This document shows positions 17,356 to 25,628 of a DNA stretch of 64,000 bases, one piece after another (within the stretch, counting starts at the first letter, position 1; each line of letters opens with the position of its first letter). The notes under the pieces are model-generated. The model saw only the letters and a list, made by a program, of their open reading frames with translations, was not told the DNA's origin and did no database searches. Position numbers and translations under genes: made by a program. This DNA comes from Flavobacteriaceae bacterium (GTDB lineage: Bacteria; Bacteroidota; Bacteroidia; Flavobacteriales; Flavobacteriaceae): assembly GCA_947483075.1 (NCBI GenBank), contig CANKLE010000001.1, positions 186,001 to 250,000 on the forward strand, read 5' to 3'.

Positions 17356-18447
17356 TTAACGTCTGCCTCCGCCAGAAGAGCGACCGCCATTTGAATTTCC
17401 ACTGTTATAAGAACCGCTGTTGTAATTTCCTGAACCTGATGGAGTAGGAGTATAACTGCGTGTTGGAGTATTATTACTTGATTGCACCGGCGCACTTTGA
17501 CTTCGGGGTGTGGTAGATCCTGAGTTATAATAACGAGGGGTGTTGCTTTCTGTTCTCGTTCCGGAATTTGGGACTGCTATAGTGTTACGAGGCGCTTCAT
17601 AATTGCGAGTGCCCGATCCGTTTGTTCTCGGGTTGTTTACATTAAACCGTGGATTGTCATAGTTTCGTGTTCCGCTATTGTCATTACGTACCGGGTTTGT
17701 TCCGTTGTTTCTTGGATTTGGATTGTAATTGGGGTTATTGCGAATAGGATTCCTTGGGTTCGCATCCAAATTTCCTCGTGGATTATTCCCGTTGCTTCGA
17801 GGCGGATAATTTTGTCCATACTGATAAGGAGTGCTGTATCGACCAATCCCATTTCTATGGCCGTTGTGGGTATAGGTGTTTCCGTAATACCAGTTTGGTG
17901 CATATGGATTAGAATAGTAGTAATTATAGTAGGGATAATAACCCCCAAAGTAGCTGTAATATGGACTGTATCCCCAACCTATATACATGGGGCTGTACCA
18001 GTAATTCCAACCCCAATACTGGTAAGGATCGTTCCAATACGAGTTGTACCAATAGTTGGACATGCCCCAATTGCTGTTGTAGAAATTATAATTTACTGCA
18101 ACAGTATTGCTGCCCCAACTTTCGTTGCTTTGGCTGTATTCAGGATTGTGAGTAGTTGTATTTTGTTGAGAAATTGTGTCCGAAAGTGAGCTGTACTGCT
18201 CTACATCGGTGAAAGTTTCAGGCGTAGTTTGATTGTCTTGCAAACTACTAAAATAGTCTTTGTATTTATTGGGTTCTGCAACAGGAGCAGCTTGGCTTTG
18301 AGTAGGTTGATTGCCTGATCCATAAATGCCATCTCGATCAAAATAGGAAGCGTTTTGGTAGCCGCTGCAAGACTGAAAAAAAACAGCTAAAAATCCAAAG
18401 AAAGCATAGGTGTAAACTGCGCGCGAGGAAAAAGTTTTCGTTTTCAT
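17356..18447 (-). CDS. Tyr/Asn-rich low-complexity lipoprotein
   Basis: The 363-residue precursor has a lipoprotein signal with FFQSCSGY (C27). A short mixed region (about 28-105) is followed by a strongly aromatic block of YWGWNYWYSPMY / YYPYYNYYYSNPY type (about 125-190), then a long Asn/Pro/Arg/Gly/Ser block with NPR, RNY and SGS repeats to the C-terminal GRSSGGGRR. Such proteins in Flavobacteria are sometimes mislabelled vitellogenin-like. Function is unknown; an envelope-associated disordered protein is likely. ATG 18447 is chosen because it starts the signal peptide. Probably co-transcribed with the FadL-like gene. Confidence 0.75.
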   Translation of the reverse strand: MKTKTFSSRAVYTYAFFGFLAVFFQSCSGYQNASYFDRDGIYGSGNQPTQSQAAPVAEPNKYKDYFSSLQDNQTTPETFTDVEQYSSLSDTISQQNTTTHNPEYSQSNESWGSNTVAVNYNFYNSNWGMSNYWYNSYWNDPYQYWGWNYWYSPMYIGWGYSPYYSYFGGYYPYYNYYYSNPYAPNWYYGNTYTHNGHRNGIGRYSTPYQYGQNYPPRSNGNNPRGNLDANPRNPIRNNPNYNPNPRNNGTNPVRNDNSGTRNYDNPRFNVNNPRTNGSGTRNYEAPRNTIAVPNSGTRTESNTPRYYNSGSTTPRSQSAPVQSSNNTPTRSYTPTPSGSGNYNSGSYNSGNSNGGRSSGGGRR

Positions 18448-18461
18448 ATCTGCTATTTTTA

Positions 18462-18492
18462 TTGTTGAACCCAACAAAATTAGTTAGTTTTG
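18462..18492 (+). promoter_or_regulatory. Promoter of proS
   Basis: TTG (18462-18464), a 20-nt spacer and TAGTTTTG (18485-18492) fit the Bacteroidota consensus exactly. A minus-strand -7 element, TAATTTTG at 18475-18482, overlaps the spacer and could serve the divergent lipoprotein gene. Confidence 0.7.
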
Positions 18493-18542
18493 CCGAACAT
18501 TTTAGTTAAAAAAAGTTAAACAATTTTTGAGCCTATAAAACG

Positions 18543-20021
18543 ATGAGTAAGAACCTTACCACACGCGCCGAAGATTATTCAAAATGGTACAACGAATTGG
18601 TTGTCAAAGCTGATTTAGCCGAGAATTCAGGCGTGAGAGGCTGCATGGTGATTAAGCCCTATGGTTATGCAATTTGGGAAAAAATGCAAGCAGAATTAGA
18701 CCGGATGTTTAAAGAAACCGGTCACAGCAATGCTTATTTCCCCTTGTTTGTTCCCAAAAGCATGTTTGAGGCCGAAGAAAAAAATGCCGAAGGTTTTGCC
18801 AAAGAATGTGCCATCGTTACGCATTATCGATTAAAAAACGATCCCGATAAACCCGGTAAATTAATGGTTGATCCCAATGCCAAACTAGAAGAGGAGCTTA
18901 TTGTTCGTCCTACTAGTGAAGCGATTATTTGGAGTACCTATAAAAATTGGGTGCAATCGTATAGAGATTTACCTTTATTAATAAACCAATGGGCCAATGT
19001 AGTTCGTTGGGAAATGCGCACGCGTTTGTTTTTGCGCACGGCCGAATTTTTATGGCAAGAAGGGCACACCGCCCACGCTACCAAAGCGGAAGCAGTAGCA
19101 GAATCCGTAAAGATGATGAATGTCTACGCTGATTTTGCACAAAATTTCATGGCTATTCCGGTAATTAAAGGGGTGAAAACAGAAACCGAGCGTTTTGCGG
19201 GTGCCGAAGAAACCTACTGTATTGAAGCTTTAATGCAAGACGGAAAAGCCTTGCAAGCCGGAACTTCCCATTTTTTGGGTCAAAATTTCGCCAAAGCTTT
19301 TGAAGTAAAATTCGCCACTGCCGAAGGCAAACAAGAATACGTTTGGGGCACCTCTTGGGGAGTTTCAACTCGATTGATGGGTGCTTTGGTCATGACGCAT
19401 TCAGACGATCAAGGTTTGGTTTTGCCGCCCAATTTAGCGCCTATTCAAGTGGTGATTGTCCCAATTTATAAATCTGACGAGCAATTGGCCGAAATTTCAT
19501 CCTTAGCCAATGAGCTTGCAACCGCATTCCGAAATCTTAAAGTTGCGGTAAAATACGACGACAGAACTACCCAAAAACCAGGATTCAAATTTAACGAATA
19601 CGAATTAAAAGGAGTTCCGGTGCGCATTGCGATCGGGCCAAAAGACCTCGAAAACGGCACTTTCGAAGTGGCACGTCGAGATACCTTAAGCAAAGAAATA
19701 GTAGCCCAATCTGCCGTTGTAAATTACGTGCAAGATTTATTGGCACAAATTCAACGCGACTTGTTTGCCAAAGCCTTGCATTATAGAGATACACACATTA
19801 CCGAAGTCAATTCTTTCGAGGAATTTAAGCAAGTTTTAGAAACCAAAGGTGGATTTGTTTCAGCACATTGGGATGGGACAGCAGAAACCGAAGAAAAAAT
19901 CAAAGAATTAACCAAGGCAACGATTCGTTGTTTGGCTCTTGATCGCCTGTTAACCCCCGGAAAATGTGTGCTTACCGGAACGGAATCTACTGGAAGAGTG
20001 TTGTTTGCAAAGGCCTATTAA
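18543..20021 (+). CDS. proS: Prolyl-tRNA synthetase, archaeal/eukaryotic-type
   Basis: This class II aminoacyl-tRNA synthetase charges tRNA-Pro. At 492 residues and without an inserted editing domain between motifs 2 and 3, it is the short, eukaryote/archaeal-like ProRS found in Bacteroidota. Motif 2 lies in [15 protein letters not shown] and [16 protein letters not shown]; motif 3 is near [18 protein letters not shown]. An anticodon-binding domain (about 300-400) and a zinc-binding-like C-terminal domain follow, ending RVLFAKAY. It has its own promoter and lies upstream of tRNA-Glu. Confidence 0.96.
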   Translation: MSKNLTTRAEDYSKWYNELVVKADLAENSGVRGCMVIKPYGYAIWEKMQAELDRMFKETGHSNAYFPLFVPKSMFEAEEKNAEGFAKECAIVTHYRLKNDPDKPGKLMVDPNAKLEEELIVRPTSEAIIWSTYKNWVQSYRDLPLLINQWANVVRWEMRTRLFLRTAEFLWQEGHTAHATKAEAVAESVKMMNVYADFAQNFMAIPVIKGVKTETERFAGAEETYCIEALMQDGKALQAGTSHFLGQNFAKAFEVKFATAEGKQEYVWGTSWGVSTRLMGALVMTHSDDQGLVLPPNLAPIQVVIVPIYKSDEQLAEISSLANELATAFRNLKVAVKYDDRTTQKPGFKFNEYELKGVPVRIAIGPKDLENGTFEVARRDTLSKEIVAQSAVVNYVQDLLAQIQRDLFAKALHYRDTHITEVNSFEEFKQVLETKGGFVSAHWDGTAETEEKIKELTKATIRCLALDRLLTPGKCVLTGTESTGRVLFAKAY

Positions 20022-20049
20022 AAAAAAAGAAAAAAAAATAGACGACAAC

Positions 20050-20079
20050 TTGTGCGAATAAAAAATAGTTGTATTTTTG
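20050..20079 (+). promoter_or_regulatory. Promoter of tRNA-Glu
   Basis: TTG (20050-20052), a 19-nt spacer and TATTTTTG (20072-20079) match the Bacteroidota promoter consensus without mismatch. It lies 20 nt before the mature tRNA. Confidence 0.8.
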
Positions 20080-20099
20080 CATCCGCATTACGGAAGTTT

Positions 20100-20171
20100 G
20101 GCCCGTTCGTCTATCGGTTAGGACGCCAGGTTTTCATCCTGGTAAGAGGGGTTCGATTCCCCTACGGGCTA
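20100..20171 (+). tRNA. tRNA-Glu (anticodon TTC)
   Basis: A complete cloverleaf of 72 nt is present. The acceptor stem is GGCCCGT with ACGGGCT (first pair G-U), the D arm is GTC...GAC, and the anticodon stem CCAGG/CCTGG has loop TTTTCAT with anticodon TTC. The T arm is AGGGG-TTCGATT-CCCCT, and the discriminator is A. The CCA end is not encoded. Confidence 0.97.
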
Positions 20172-20203
20172 CAAGATTAAAATAATTTAGAAAAAAACAT
20201 AAA

Positions 20204-20455
20204 ATGGCAAATCATAAGTCAGCTTTAAAGAGAATCAGAAGTAACGAAAAAAGACGAGTTTTAAATCGTTACCAACACAAAACAACTCGTAATGCGATCA
20301 AAGCATTGCGTATGGCTACTGATAAATCAGATGCTGCTGCAAAATTGTCAAGTGTAATTTCCATGATCGATAAATTAGCGAAGAAAAATATCATTCACGA
20401 TAACAAAGCTTCAAATTTAAAATCGAAATTAACAAAGCACGTATCCAAATTGTAA
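20204..20455 (+). CDS. rpsT: 30S ribosomal protein S20 (bS20)
   Basis: The protein has 83 residues, begins MANHKSALKRIRSNEKRRVLN and is Lys/Arg/Ala-rich throughout, typical of the helical bS20. It lies 32 nt after tRNA-Glu and is probably transcribed from the same promoter. A terminator follows. Confidence 0.97.
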   Translation: MANHKSALKRIRSNEKRRVLNRYQHKTTRNAIKALRMATDKSDAAAKLSSVISMIDKLAKKNIIHDNKASNLKSKLTKHVSKL

Positions 20456-20477
20456 TTTACAATTCACATAAAAACAG

Positions 20478-20504
20478 AAAGCTCCTTTTATAGGAGCTTT
20501 TTTT
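20478..20504. terminator. Bidirectional terminator between rpsT and the response regulator
   Basis: AAAGCTCCT (20478-20486) and AGGAGCTTT (20492-20500) form a 9-bp stem around TTTAT, with a T run on the plus strand. Confidence 0.82.
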
Positions 20505-20904
20505 ATGCTTGTAATTTTAGGCTCACTGCCGCCAATAAATCTTTCGAAATGGGTTTTGATACGAAATCCAATACCATCGAATAGGATTTTGATTTCTCGA
20601 TGTCTTTGGGGTCTATGGTCGAGGACAATACAATTACTTTGCAATCGGCAAAAGCAGTCCGGTATTTGTCCTGAGCAAATGCATCCAAGAATTCCCAGCC
20701 TCCCATAACCGGCATGTTTAAGTCGAGGAAGATTAAAGTGGGGGTTGTGCTACTTTGCGACTCCAACAACGAATCCAAATAATGCAAGGCTTCTTCGCCA
20801 TTTTGAGCTGTTACAATTTCTTTGGCATAAGCGGCCTTCGTAAACACCATTTTGCTAAGCATGGTGGTGATTGGGTCGTCGTCAACACATAAAAGTAAGT
20901 CCAT
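20503..20904 (-). CDS. Single-domain response regulator (CheY-like receiver)
   Basis: The protein is a 133-residue receiver domain with no output domain. The acidic pair is in CVDDDP (D8-D10), the phosphorylated aspartate is D61 in IFLDLNMPVMGGWEFL, the switch Ser is in VLSS (about 94-95), and K117 is in VSKPIS. It is encoded 12 nt after the histidine kinase gene and is surely its partner or one of its partners. As there is no DNA-binding domain, it must act by protein-protein contact or phosphorelay. Confidence 0.92.
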   Translation of the reverse strand: MDLLLCVDDDPITTMLSKMVFTKAAYAKEIVTAQNGEEALHYLDSLLESQSSTTPTLIFLDLNMPVMGGWEFLDAFAQDKYRTAFADCKVIVLSSTIDPKDIEKSKSYSMVLDFVSKPISKDLLAAVSLKLQA

Positions 20905-20916
20905 AATTATAGGTTG

Positions 20917-22629
20917 TTATTTGTTGAATTTTAGGGTGAATGTGGTGCCTTTGTCTACTTTGCTTTCTATTTCGATCGTCCCGCCCATAGATTCAACCTG
21001 TGATTTTACTAAATATAAGCCCAATCCTTTGCTGTCGGGGTAATTGTGAAAGCGTTGGTATAATCCAAAAACTTTGTCTTTGTTTCGGGCCAAATCAATA
21101 CCAATTCCGTTGTCTTTGAATGTTAGTATTACGCGATCCTCAACTTCTTTGGTTTGAATGCTGATTTTTAGGCTTCGATCAGTGGCTCGGTATTTTAAGG
21201 AATTCGTAAATAAATTCAATAGAATACTCTCTAAATAGGCTTTGTTTACCTGAAGCGTCGGCGCCAAATCCAATTCCATTTTCAAAATAGGTTGTGTGCT
21301 GCTAATTAAAAAGCTCAATTGGTTGAACACGTTTTCGAATACTTCTTTGATATCTACCTTTTCTCGCTGAATGGATGGACTGTCTTTAATGATAATCACT
21401 TTTACCAAATCACTGATGGTTTCGTTGAGCAAGTTGGTTGAGGTTTTAAACCCCGCCAAGATGGCCTGTAGTTCGGGGTTTTCTAAGGGAATGTCATCCA
21501 ATAAATTTAGTAAGCCCGATAAGTTTGATAAGGGCGCCCGCAAATTATGCGAAGTGATATAAGAGAATTGTTTTAAGTCGGTATTGTTTTGGGTGAGCTC
21601 CCGGATCAGTTGTTCTTTTTCTTTTTCTTGCCTTTTCTCGGCGGTAATGTCTCGTTGAATAGAAACCCAATGCGAATGTTCGCCTTCTTGGTTGGTGATG
21701 GGCAACATTAAAAAATTCACCCAATAGCCTTCGCCCGATTTGTTCTTGTTATAGGATTCAAACTGATACGATTTTTTGGTCTTTAGCGCGTTGGCAATTT
21801 GCGGCAATACTTTGGCTACCGAATCTTTTGACATGAATACAGAAGGTGTTTTACCAATTACTTCAGCAGATTTGAATCCTGTTATTTTGGTAAAGGCCGG
21901 ATTCACAAATACAATTTTTGGCACTGTGCGGTACGACTTTTCAGATTCGGTAATCATAACCGCGTCTTTGGTTTGGGTAACCACGGTTTCGAGCAGTTTC
22001 AGTCGCTGCTCCTCTGTTTTTTGTTTGGTAATGTCTTGAATGGCCCCAATCATTCGTATTGCTGTTTCGTTTTCGTCTTTCACCAAAAAGCCTCGATCAA
22101 ACACAAACTTATAACTGCCATCGGCGCAACGAAAACGGTATTCGTCTTGCCATTTCTCTGTTTTTTGTTCTATGAACGAATACAATCGCACCGACATCTT
22201 GATGCTGTCTTCCGGGTGAATTCGGTCAAACCACCAACTTGAGGTATGGCCTACTTCTTCTTTTTTATACCCAAAAACCTCCTCGATTCCTTTGTTCCAG
22301 ATGAAATAATCTTCCTGAATTTTCCAATCCCAAATGGTGTCGCTGGTGGCTTTGGCTACTATGTCGTAGCGTTCGTTAGAGGCTTTAATTTCCTCATCGG
22401 TATGTTTTAGGGTGTCGATAAATGCCAAGTTGTTGGCCTCGCTTTTGCCCAATACATAATACAAAAAAGCCGCTGCAATACCTACAAAAAAGAGGTCTTT
22501 AATAAAGTAAATTAATGATAAAGAGGCGAGTGATAAACCCAGTGAAGCCAATAAAAAGTAGCTACCAATAGCCAATGGTAAAAATAAAAATAGAAAATAC
22601 AGGGCTATTTTATTCGACTTCTTTTTCAT
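20917..22629 (-). CDS. PAS-domain sensor histidine kinase, membrane-anchored
   Basis: The protein has 570 residues. Two transmembrane helices (about 8-30 and 38-57) are followed by a short coiled coil and two PAS domains. The first has DTIWDWKIQEDYFIWN and a PAC segment, the second SFMSKDS-type FVNPAFTKITGF and HWVSIQRDIT. A HisKA-like domain has SYITSHNLRAPLSNLSGLL (phospho-His in SHN), and a HATPase domain has NLFTNSLKYR, DNGIGIDL and GLGLYLVKSQVESMGG. The signal is probably cytoplasmic. ATG 22629 is preferred to the longer frame because the membrane anchor starts there. Forms an operon with the receiver gene. Confidence 0.92.
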   Translation of the reverse strand: MKKKSNKIALYFLFLFLPLAIGSYFLLASLGLSLASLSLIYFIKDLFFVGIAAAFLYYVLGKSEANNLAFIDTLKHTDEEIKASNERYDIVAKATSDTIWDWKIQEDYFIWNKGIEEVFGYKKEEVGHTSSWWFDRIHPEDSIKMSVRLYSFIEQKTEKWQDEYRFRCADGSYKFVFDRGFLVKDENETAIRMIGAIQDITKQKTEEQRLKLLETVVTQTKDAVMITESEKSYRTVPKIVFVNPAFTKITGFKSAEVIGKTPSVFMSKDSVAKVLPQIANALKTKKSYQFESYNKNKSGEGYWVNFLMLPITNQEGEHSHWVSIQRDITAEKRQEKEKEQLIRELTQNNTDLKQFSYITSHNLRAPLSNLSGLLNLLDDIPLENPELQAILAGFKTSTNLLNETISDLVKVIIIKDSPSIQREKVDIKEVFENVFNQLSFLISSTQPILKMELDLAPTLQVNKAYLESILLNLFTNSLKYRATDRSLKISIQTKEVEDRVILTFKDNGIGIDLARNKDKVFGLYQRFHNYPDSKGLGLYLVKSQVESMGGTIEIESKVDKGTTFTLKFNK

Positions 22630-22755
22630 TGTTTCAAATATAAAAAAATATACCAAAACGACTCGGCAATTGACCAACTAATTACGGTTAAATTTTCGAA
22701 GGTGAACTTACCTTTAAGTTAATGAATTAAAGGTTTTTTATGTAAAAATAAAGTG

Positions 22756-22763
22756 TAGCTTTG
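22756..22763 (+). promoter_or_regulatory. -7 element TAGCTTTG for typA
   Basis: This is an exact TAnnTTTG match, 20 nt before the typA ATG. No clear TTG was seen at -33. Confidence 0.65.
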
Positions 22764-22782
22764 CACCCATTAAAAATCACAG

Positions 22783-24579
22783 ATGGAATCGATCAGAAAC
22801 ATTGCTATTATTGCCCACGTTGACCACGGTAAAACTACTTTGGTAGATAAAATAATGTACCATTGCCAACTTTTTCGCGAAAACGAAAACGCCGGCGATT
22901 TAATTCTAGACAACAACGACTTGGAGCGTGAAAGAGGAATTACCATTACCTCCAAAAACGTATCCGTTGTATACAAAGGAACCAAAATCAACATTATTGA
23001 CACTCCAGGCCACGCCGATTTTGGTGGCGAAGTAGAACGCGTCCTAAACATGGCCGATGGGGTTTGTTTGTTGGTAGATGCCTTCGAAGGCCCTATGCCG
23101 CAAACGCGTTTTGTGTTGCAAAAAGCCATCGATTTGGGATTGAAACCTTGTGTGGTTATCAATAAAGTAGACAAAGAAAACTGTACTCCCGAGGAAGTAC
23201 ATGAAAAAGTATTCGATTTGATGTTTGAATTGGGTGCAGAAGAATGGCAATTAGATTTCCCTACCGTATACGGTTCGGCCAAAAACAATTGGATGTCTGA
23301 CGACTGGAGAAATCAAACCGAAAATATAGAGCCTTTATTAGACATGGTCATTCAAAATGTGCCTGCTCCAAAAGTGTCCGAAGGAACTCCTCAAATGTTG
23401 ATCACCTCGCTTGATTTTTCCTCCTTTACCGGTCGAATTGCGATAGGTCGTTTGGAGCGTGGCGTATTAAAAGAAGGCATGCCCATTTCCTTAGTGAAAC
23501 GCGATGGACAAATCATGAAATCCCGCATCAAAGAATTGCACACGTTTGAGGGCCTTGGTCGTAAAAAAGTGCAAGAAGTTGTAGCCGGTGATATTTGTGC
23601 GATAGTAGGCGTAGAAGGATTCGAAATTGGCGACACCATTGCCGATTTTGAAAACCCAGAAGCCTTGCAAACCATCGCCATCGACGAACCAACCATGAGC
23701 ATGTTGTTTACTATCAACGATTCTCCGTTTTTTGGAAAAGAAGGAAAATATGTTACCTCTCGACACATTCGTGATCGTTTGACCAAAGAATTAGAAAAAA
23801 ACTTAGCGATGAAGTTGGGCGAAACCGACTCTGCCGATAAGTTCATGGTTTTTGGTCGTGGAGTACTCCACTTATCAGTTCTAATTGAAACCATGCGTCG
23901 GGAAGGCTACGAGATGCAAATTGGTCAACCCCAAGTAATCATCAAAGAAATAGACGGTAAAAAATGTGAACCTATCGAAGAACTCACCATCGATTTACCC
24001 GAATCCTTATCGGGCAGAGCGGTAGAATTTGTCACGTTACGTAAAGGCGAAATGTTGAGCATGGAAACCAAAGGCGAACGTATGATAATAAAATTCAATA
24101 TCCCCTCACGTGGAATTATTGGTTTGCGTAATCAATTACTCACCGCTACCGCAGGTGAAGCCATTATGGCACACCGTTTCATTGGTTACGAACCTTTTAA
24201 AGGGGAAATTTCTGGACGTAACAAAGGGTCCTTAATTTCGATGGAAAAAGGAAAAGCGATTCCGTATTCTATCGATAAGTTGCAAGACCGCGGTAAGTTT
24301 TTTGTTGAACCAAATGTCGAAATTTATGAAGGTCAAGTAATTGGAGAAAACTCTCGTGGCGATGATATGTGTGTGAACGTGACCAAAGAGAAAAAACAAT
24401 CCAACGTGCGTTCTTCTGGTAACGACGAGAAAGCCCGTATTATTCCCCCAATCATTTTCTCATTAGAGGAAGCCTTGGAGTACATTCAAAAAGACGAGTA
24501 CGTGGAGGTTACCCCAAAATCAATTCGTTTGCGTAAAATTTACTTAACCGAAACCGATCGAAAACGCATCAAAATCTAA
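22783..24579 (+). CDS. typA: Translational GTPase TypA/BipA
   Basis: This ribosome-associated GTPase assists large-subunit assembly and stress growth. The 598 residues have G1 AHVDHGKTTLVDK, switch RERGITITSK, G3 DTPGHADFGGE and G4 NKVDKEN, then domain II and the BipA-specific C-terminal region (SRGIIGLRNQLLTATAGEA, GRNKGSLISMEKGKA). The length is normal. It is monocistronic: it has its own promoter and is followed by a strong terminator. Confidence 0.97.
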   Translation: MESIRNIAIIAHVDHGKTTLVDKIMYHCQLFRENENAGDLILDNNDLERERGITITSKNVSVVYKGTKINIIDTPGHADFGGEVERVLNMADGVCLLVDAFEGPMPQTRFVLQKAIDLGLKPCVVINKVDKENCTPEEVHEKVFDLMFELGAEEWQLDFPTVYGSAKNNWMSDDWRNQTENIEPLLDMVIQNVPAPKVSEGTPQMLITSLDFSSFTGRIAIGRLERGVLKEGMPISLVKRDGQIMKSRIKELHTFEGLGRKKVQEVVAGDICAIVGVEGFEIGDTIADFENPEALQTIAIDEPTMSMLFTINDSPFFGKEGKYVTSRHIRDRLTKELEKNLAMKLGETDSADKFMVFGRGVLHLSVLIETMRREGYEMQIGQPQVIIKEIDGKKCEPIEELTIDLPESLSGRAVEFVTLRKGEMLSMETKGERMIIKFNIPSRGIIGLRNQLLTATAGEAIMAHRFIGYEPFKGEISGRNKGSLISMEKGKAIPYSIDKLQDRGKFFVEPNVEIYEGQVIGENSRGDDMCVNVTKEKKQSNVRSSGNDEKARIIPPIIFSLEEALEYIQKDEYVEVTPKSIRLRKIYLTETDRKRIKI

Positions 24580-24600
24580 GTACAGTTTAGTTATAAAAAG

Positions 24601-24629
24601 AAACCCATTCTACTGCAGAATGGGTTTTT
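24601..24629 (+). terminator. Terminator of typA
   Basis: AAACCCATTCT and AGAATGGGTTT form an 11-bp stem around ACTGC, followed by T residues. Confidence 0.88.
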
Positions 24630-24643
24630 TTATGGGAAGCTGT

Positions 24644-24709
24644 TTCCAGCTGTCCGCGGTATCTTTTGTTCGTTCCTCTCAAAAGGATGCTGCTTCCATC
24701 TGGGCTAGT
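24644..24709. repeat. Dispersed two-arm intergenic element, copy B
   Basis: The left arm (24644-24667) and right arm (24681-24709) match copy A at 8734-8827 at 48 of 53 positions, but the spacer is 13 nt instead of 41. The last bases, GGGCTAGT, supply the stop codon (TAG on the minus strand, 24705-24707) of the esterase gene. Confidence 0.75.
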
Positions 24710-25625
24710 TGGGCGGCAACAAAAACTGCAAGGGAACATCCAGTCGCTCTTTCCATGATTTTTCCGAATGATCTTTTCCGGGGAAAAATTGCGTACTCCA
24801 GTTCGAAGCCGTAAATCCTTTTTCAACCATCAATGCATCTACCTTTTTTTGCAAGGGCGGATACAAAGCATCCAAGGTTTGATCGCCGTAATCAAAATAG
24901 ATTTTATGTGTTTTAGGGTTGGGCAACTGCTTGCGCATATAGGCCAAAAATGCAGCAGGTACGGGATTGCCTTCCGCCGCAAAAATACCTGGCCAATGGG
25001 TAGATAAACAAGCGGCGCCGCCAAATACTTCGGGGTATTCACAAAGTGCGTACATCGAAATCAATCCACCCATGCTTGAGCCCGCGATACAGGTTGCTTC
25101 CGGTTTCGGATCAACGGCATAATGACTGTCAATGTAGGGTTTCAGTTCAGAAACAATAAACTGCAAATAAGCGTCGGCCAGAGGAGTAAAGCTGTCAGTA
25201 ATTCGTCCTTTGTCTTTGAGTGCTTGTGTCACAAATTGCTGTTGAGCATCGGTTAAGGATTCGTAGGGTTTTTGCGGAAAATATTCCGGATGTCTTTTGG
25301 CTGTATTATTAATGCCCACCACAATAAAATCGCGGGTCTTCTTTTCGGCTTGCAATGTACTGGCTGTTTCGTCTACTTCCCAGGCTTGTTTGTTCCAGGT
25401 TGTTTCGGCATCAAAGAGCATTTGCCCATCGTGCATGTACAATACCGCATATTTTTTGGTAGGCGAATAACCGTCGGGCAACCAAATTTCTAAAGCACGT
25501 TTGGCTACATATTTTGATTTAAAATGCTTGATGTATTCTATTTTACCACTGCTCACGGCCGGTTTTTGGGCCATAATCCCAAATGGAAGTACTAACAAAG
25601 TCAAGTAAATTAGCGCTAATTTCAT
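24705..25625 (-). CDS. Secreted alpha/beta-hydrolase, putative esterase (esterase D/Fes-like)
   Basis: The 306-residue precursor has a signal peptide (MKLALIYLTLLVLPFGIMAQ). RALEIWLPDGYSP and VLYMHDGQMLFDA are typical of putative esterases of the Fes/IroE/EstD group. The nucleophile is S184 in AGSSMGGLISMYAL, the acid is probably D248 (YFDYGDQT) and the histidine is H286 (PGKDHSEKSW). It is predicted to hydrolyse an ester in the periplasm. Only 3 nt separate it from the end of the large T9SS gene, so it is the last gene of that operon. Its stop codon lies inside repeat copy B. Confidence 0.85.
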   Translation of the reverse strand: MKLALIYLTLLVLPFGIMAQKPAVSSGKIEYIKHFKSKYVAKRALEIWLPDGYSPTKKYAVLYMHDGQMLFDAETTWNKQAWEVDETASTLQAEKKTRDFIVVGINNTAKRHPEYFPQKPYESLTDAQQQFVTQALKDKGRITDSFTPLADAYLQFIVSELKPYIDSHYAVDPKPEATCIAGSSMGGLISMYALCEYPEVFGGAACLSTHWPGIFAAEGNPVPAAFLAYMRKQLPNPKTHKIYFDYGDQTLDALYPPLQKKVDALMVEKGFTASNWSTQFFPGKDHSEKSWKERLDVPLQFLLPPN

Positions 25626-25628
25626 GGT

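Noticed and set aside
17637..18189. Open frames on both strands in the Tyr/Asn-rich lipoprotein gene
   Set aside because: The low-complexity codons create Ile/Thr- or Val/Ile-rich shadow frames; the lipoprotein frame has the signal peptide and stop context.
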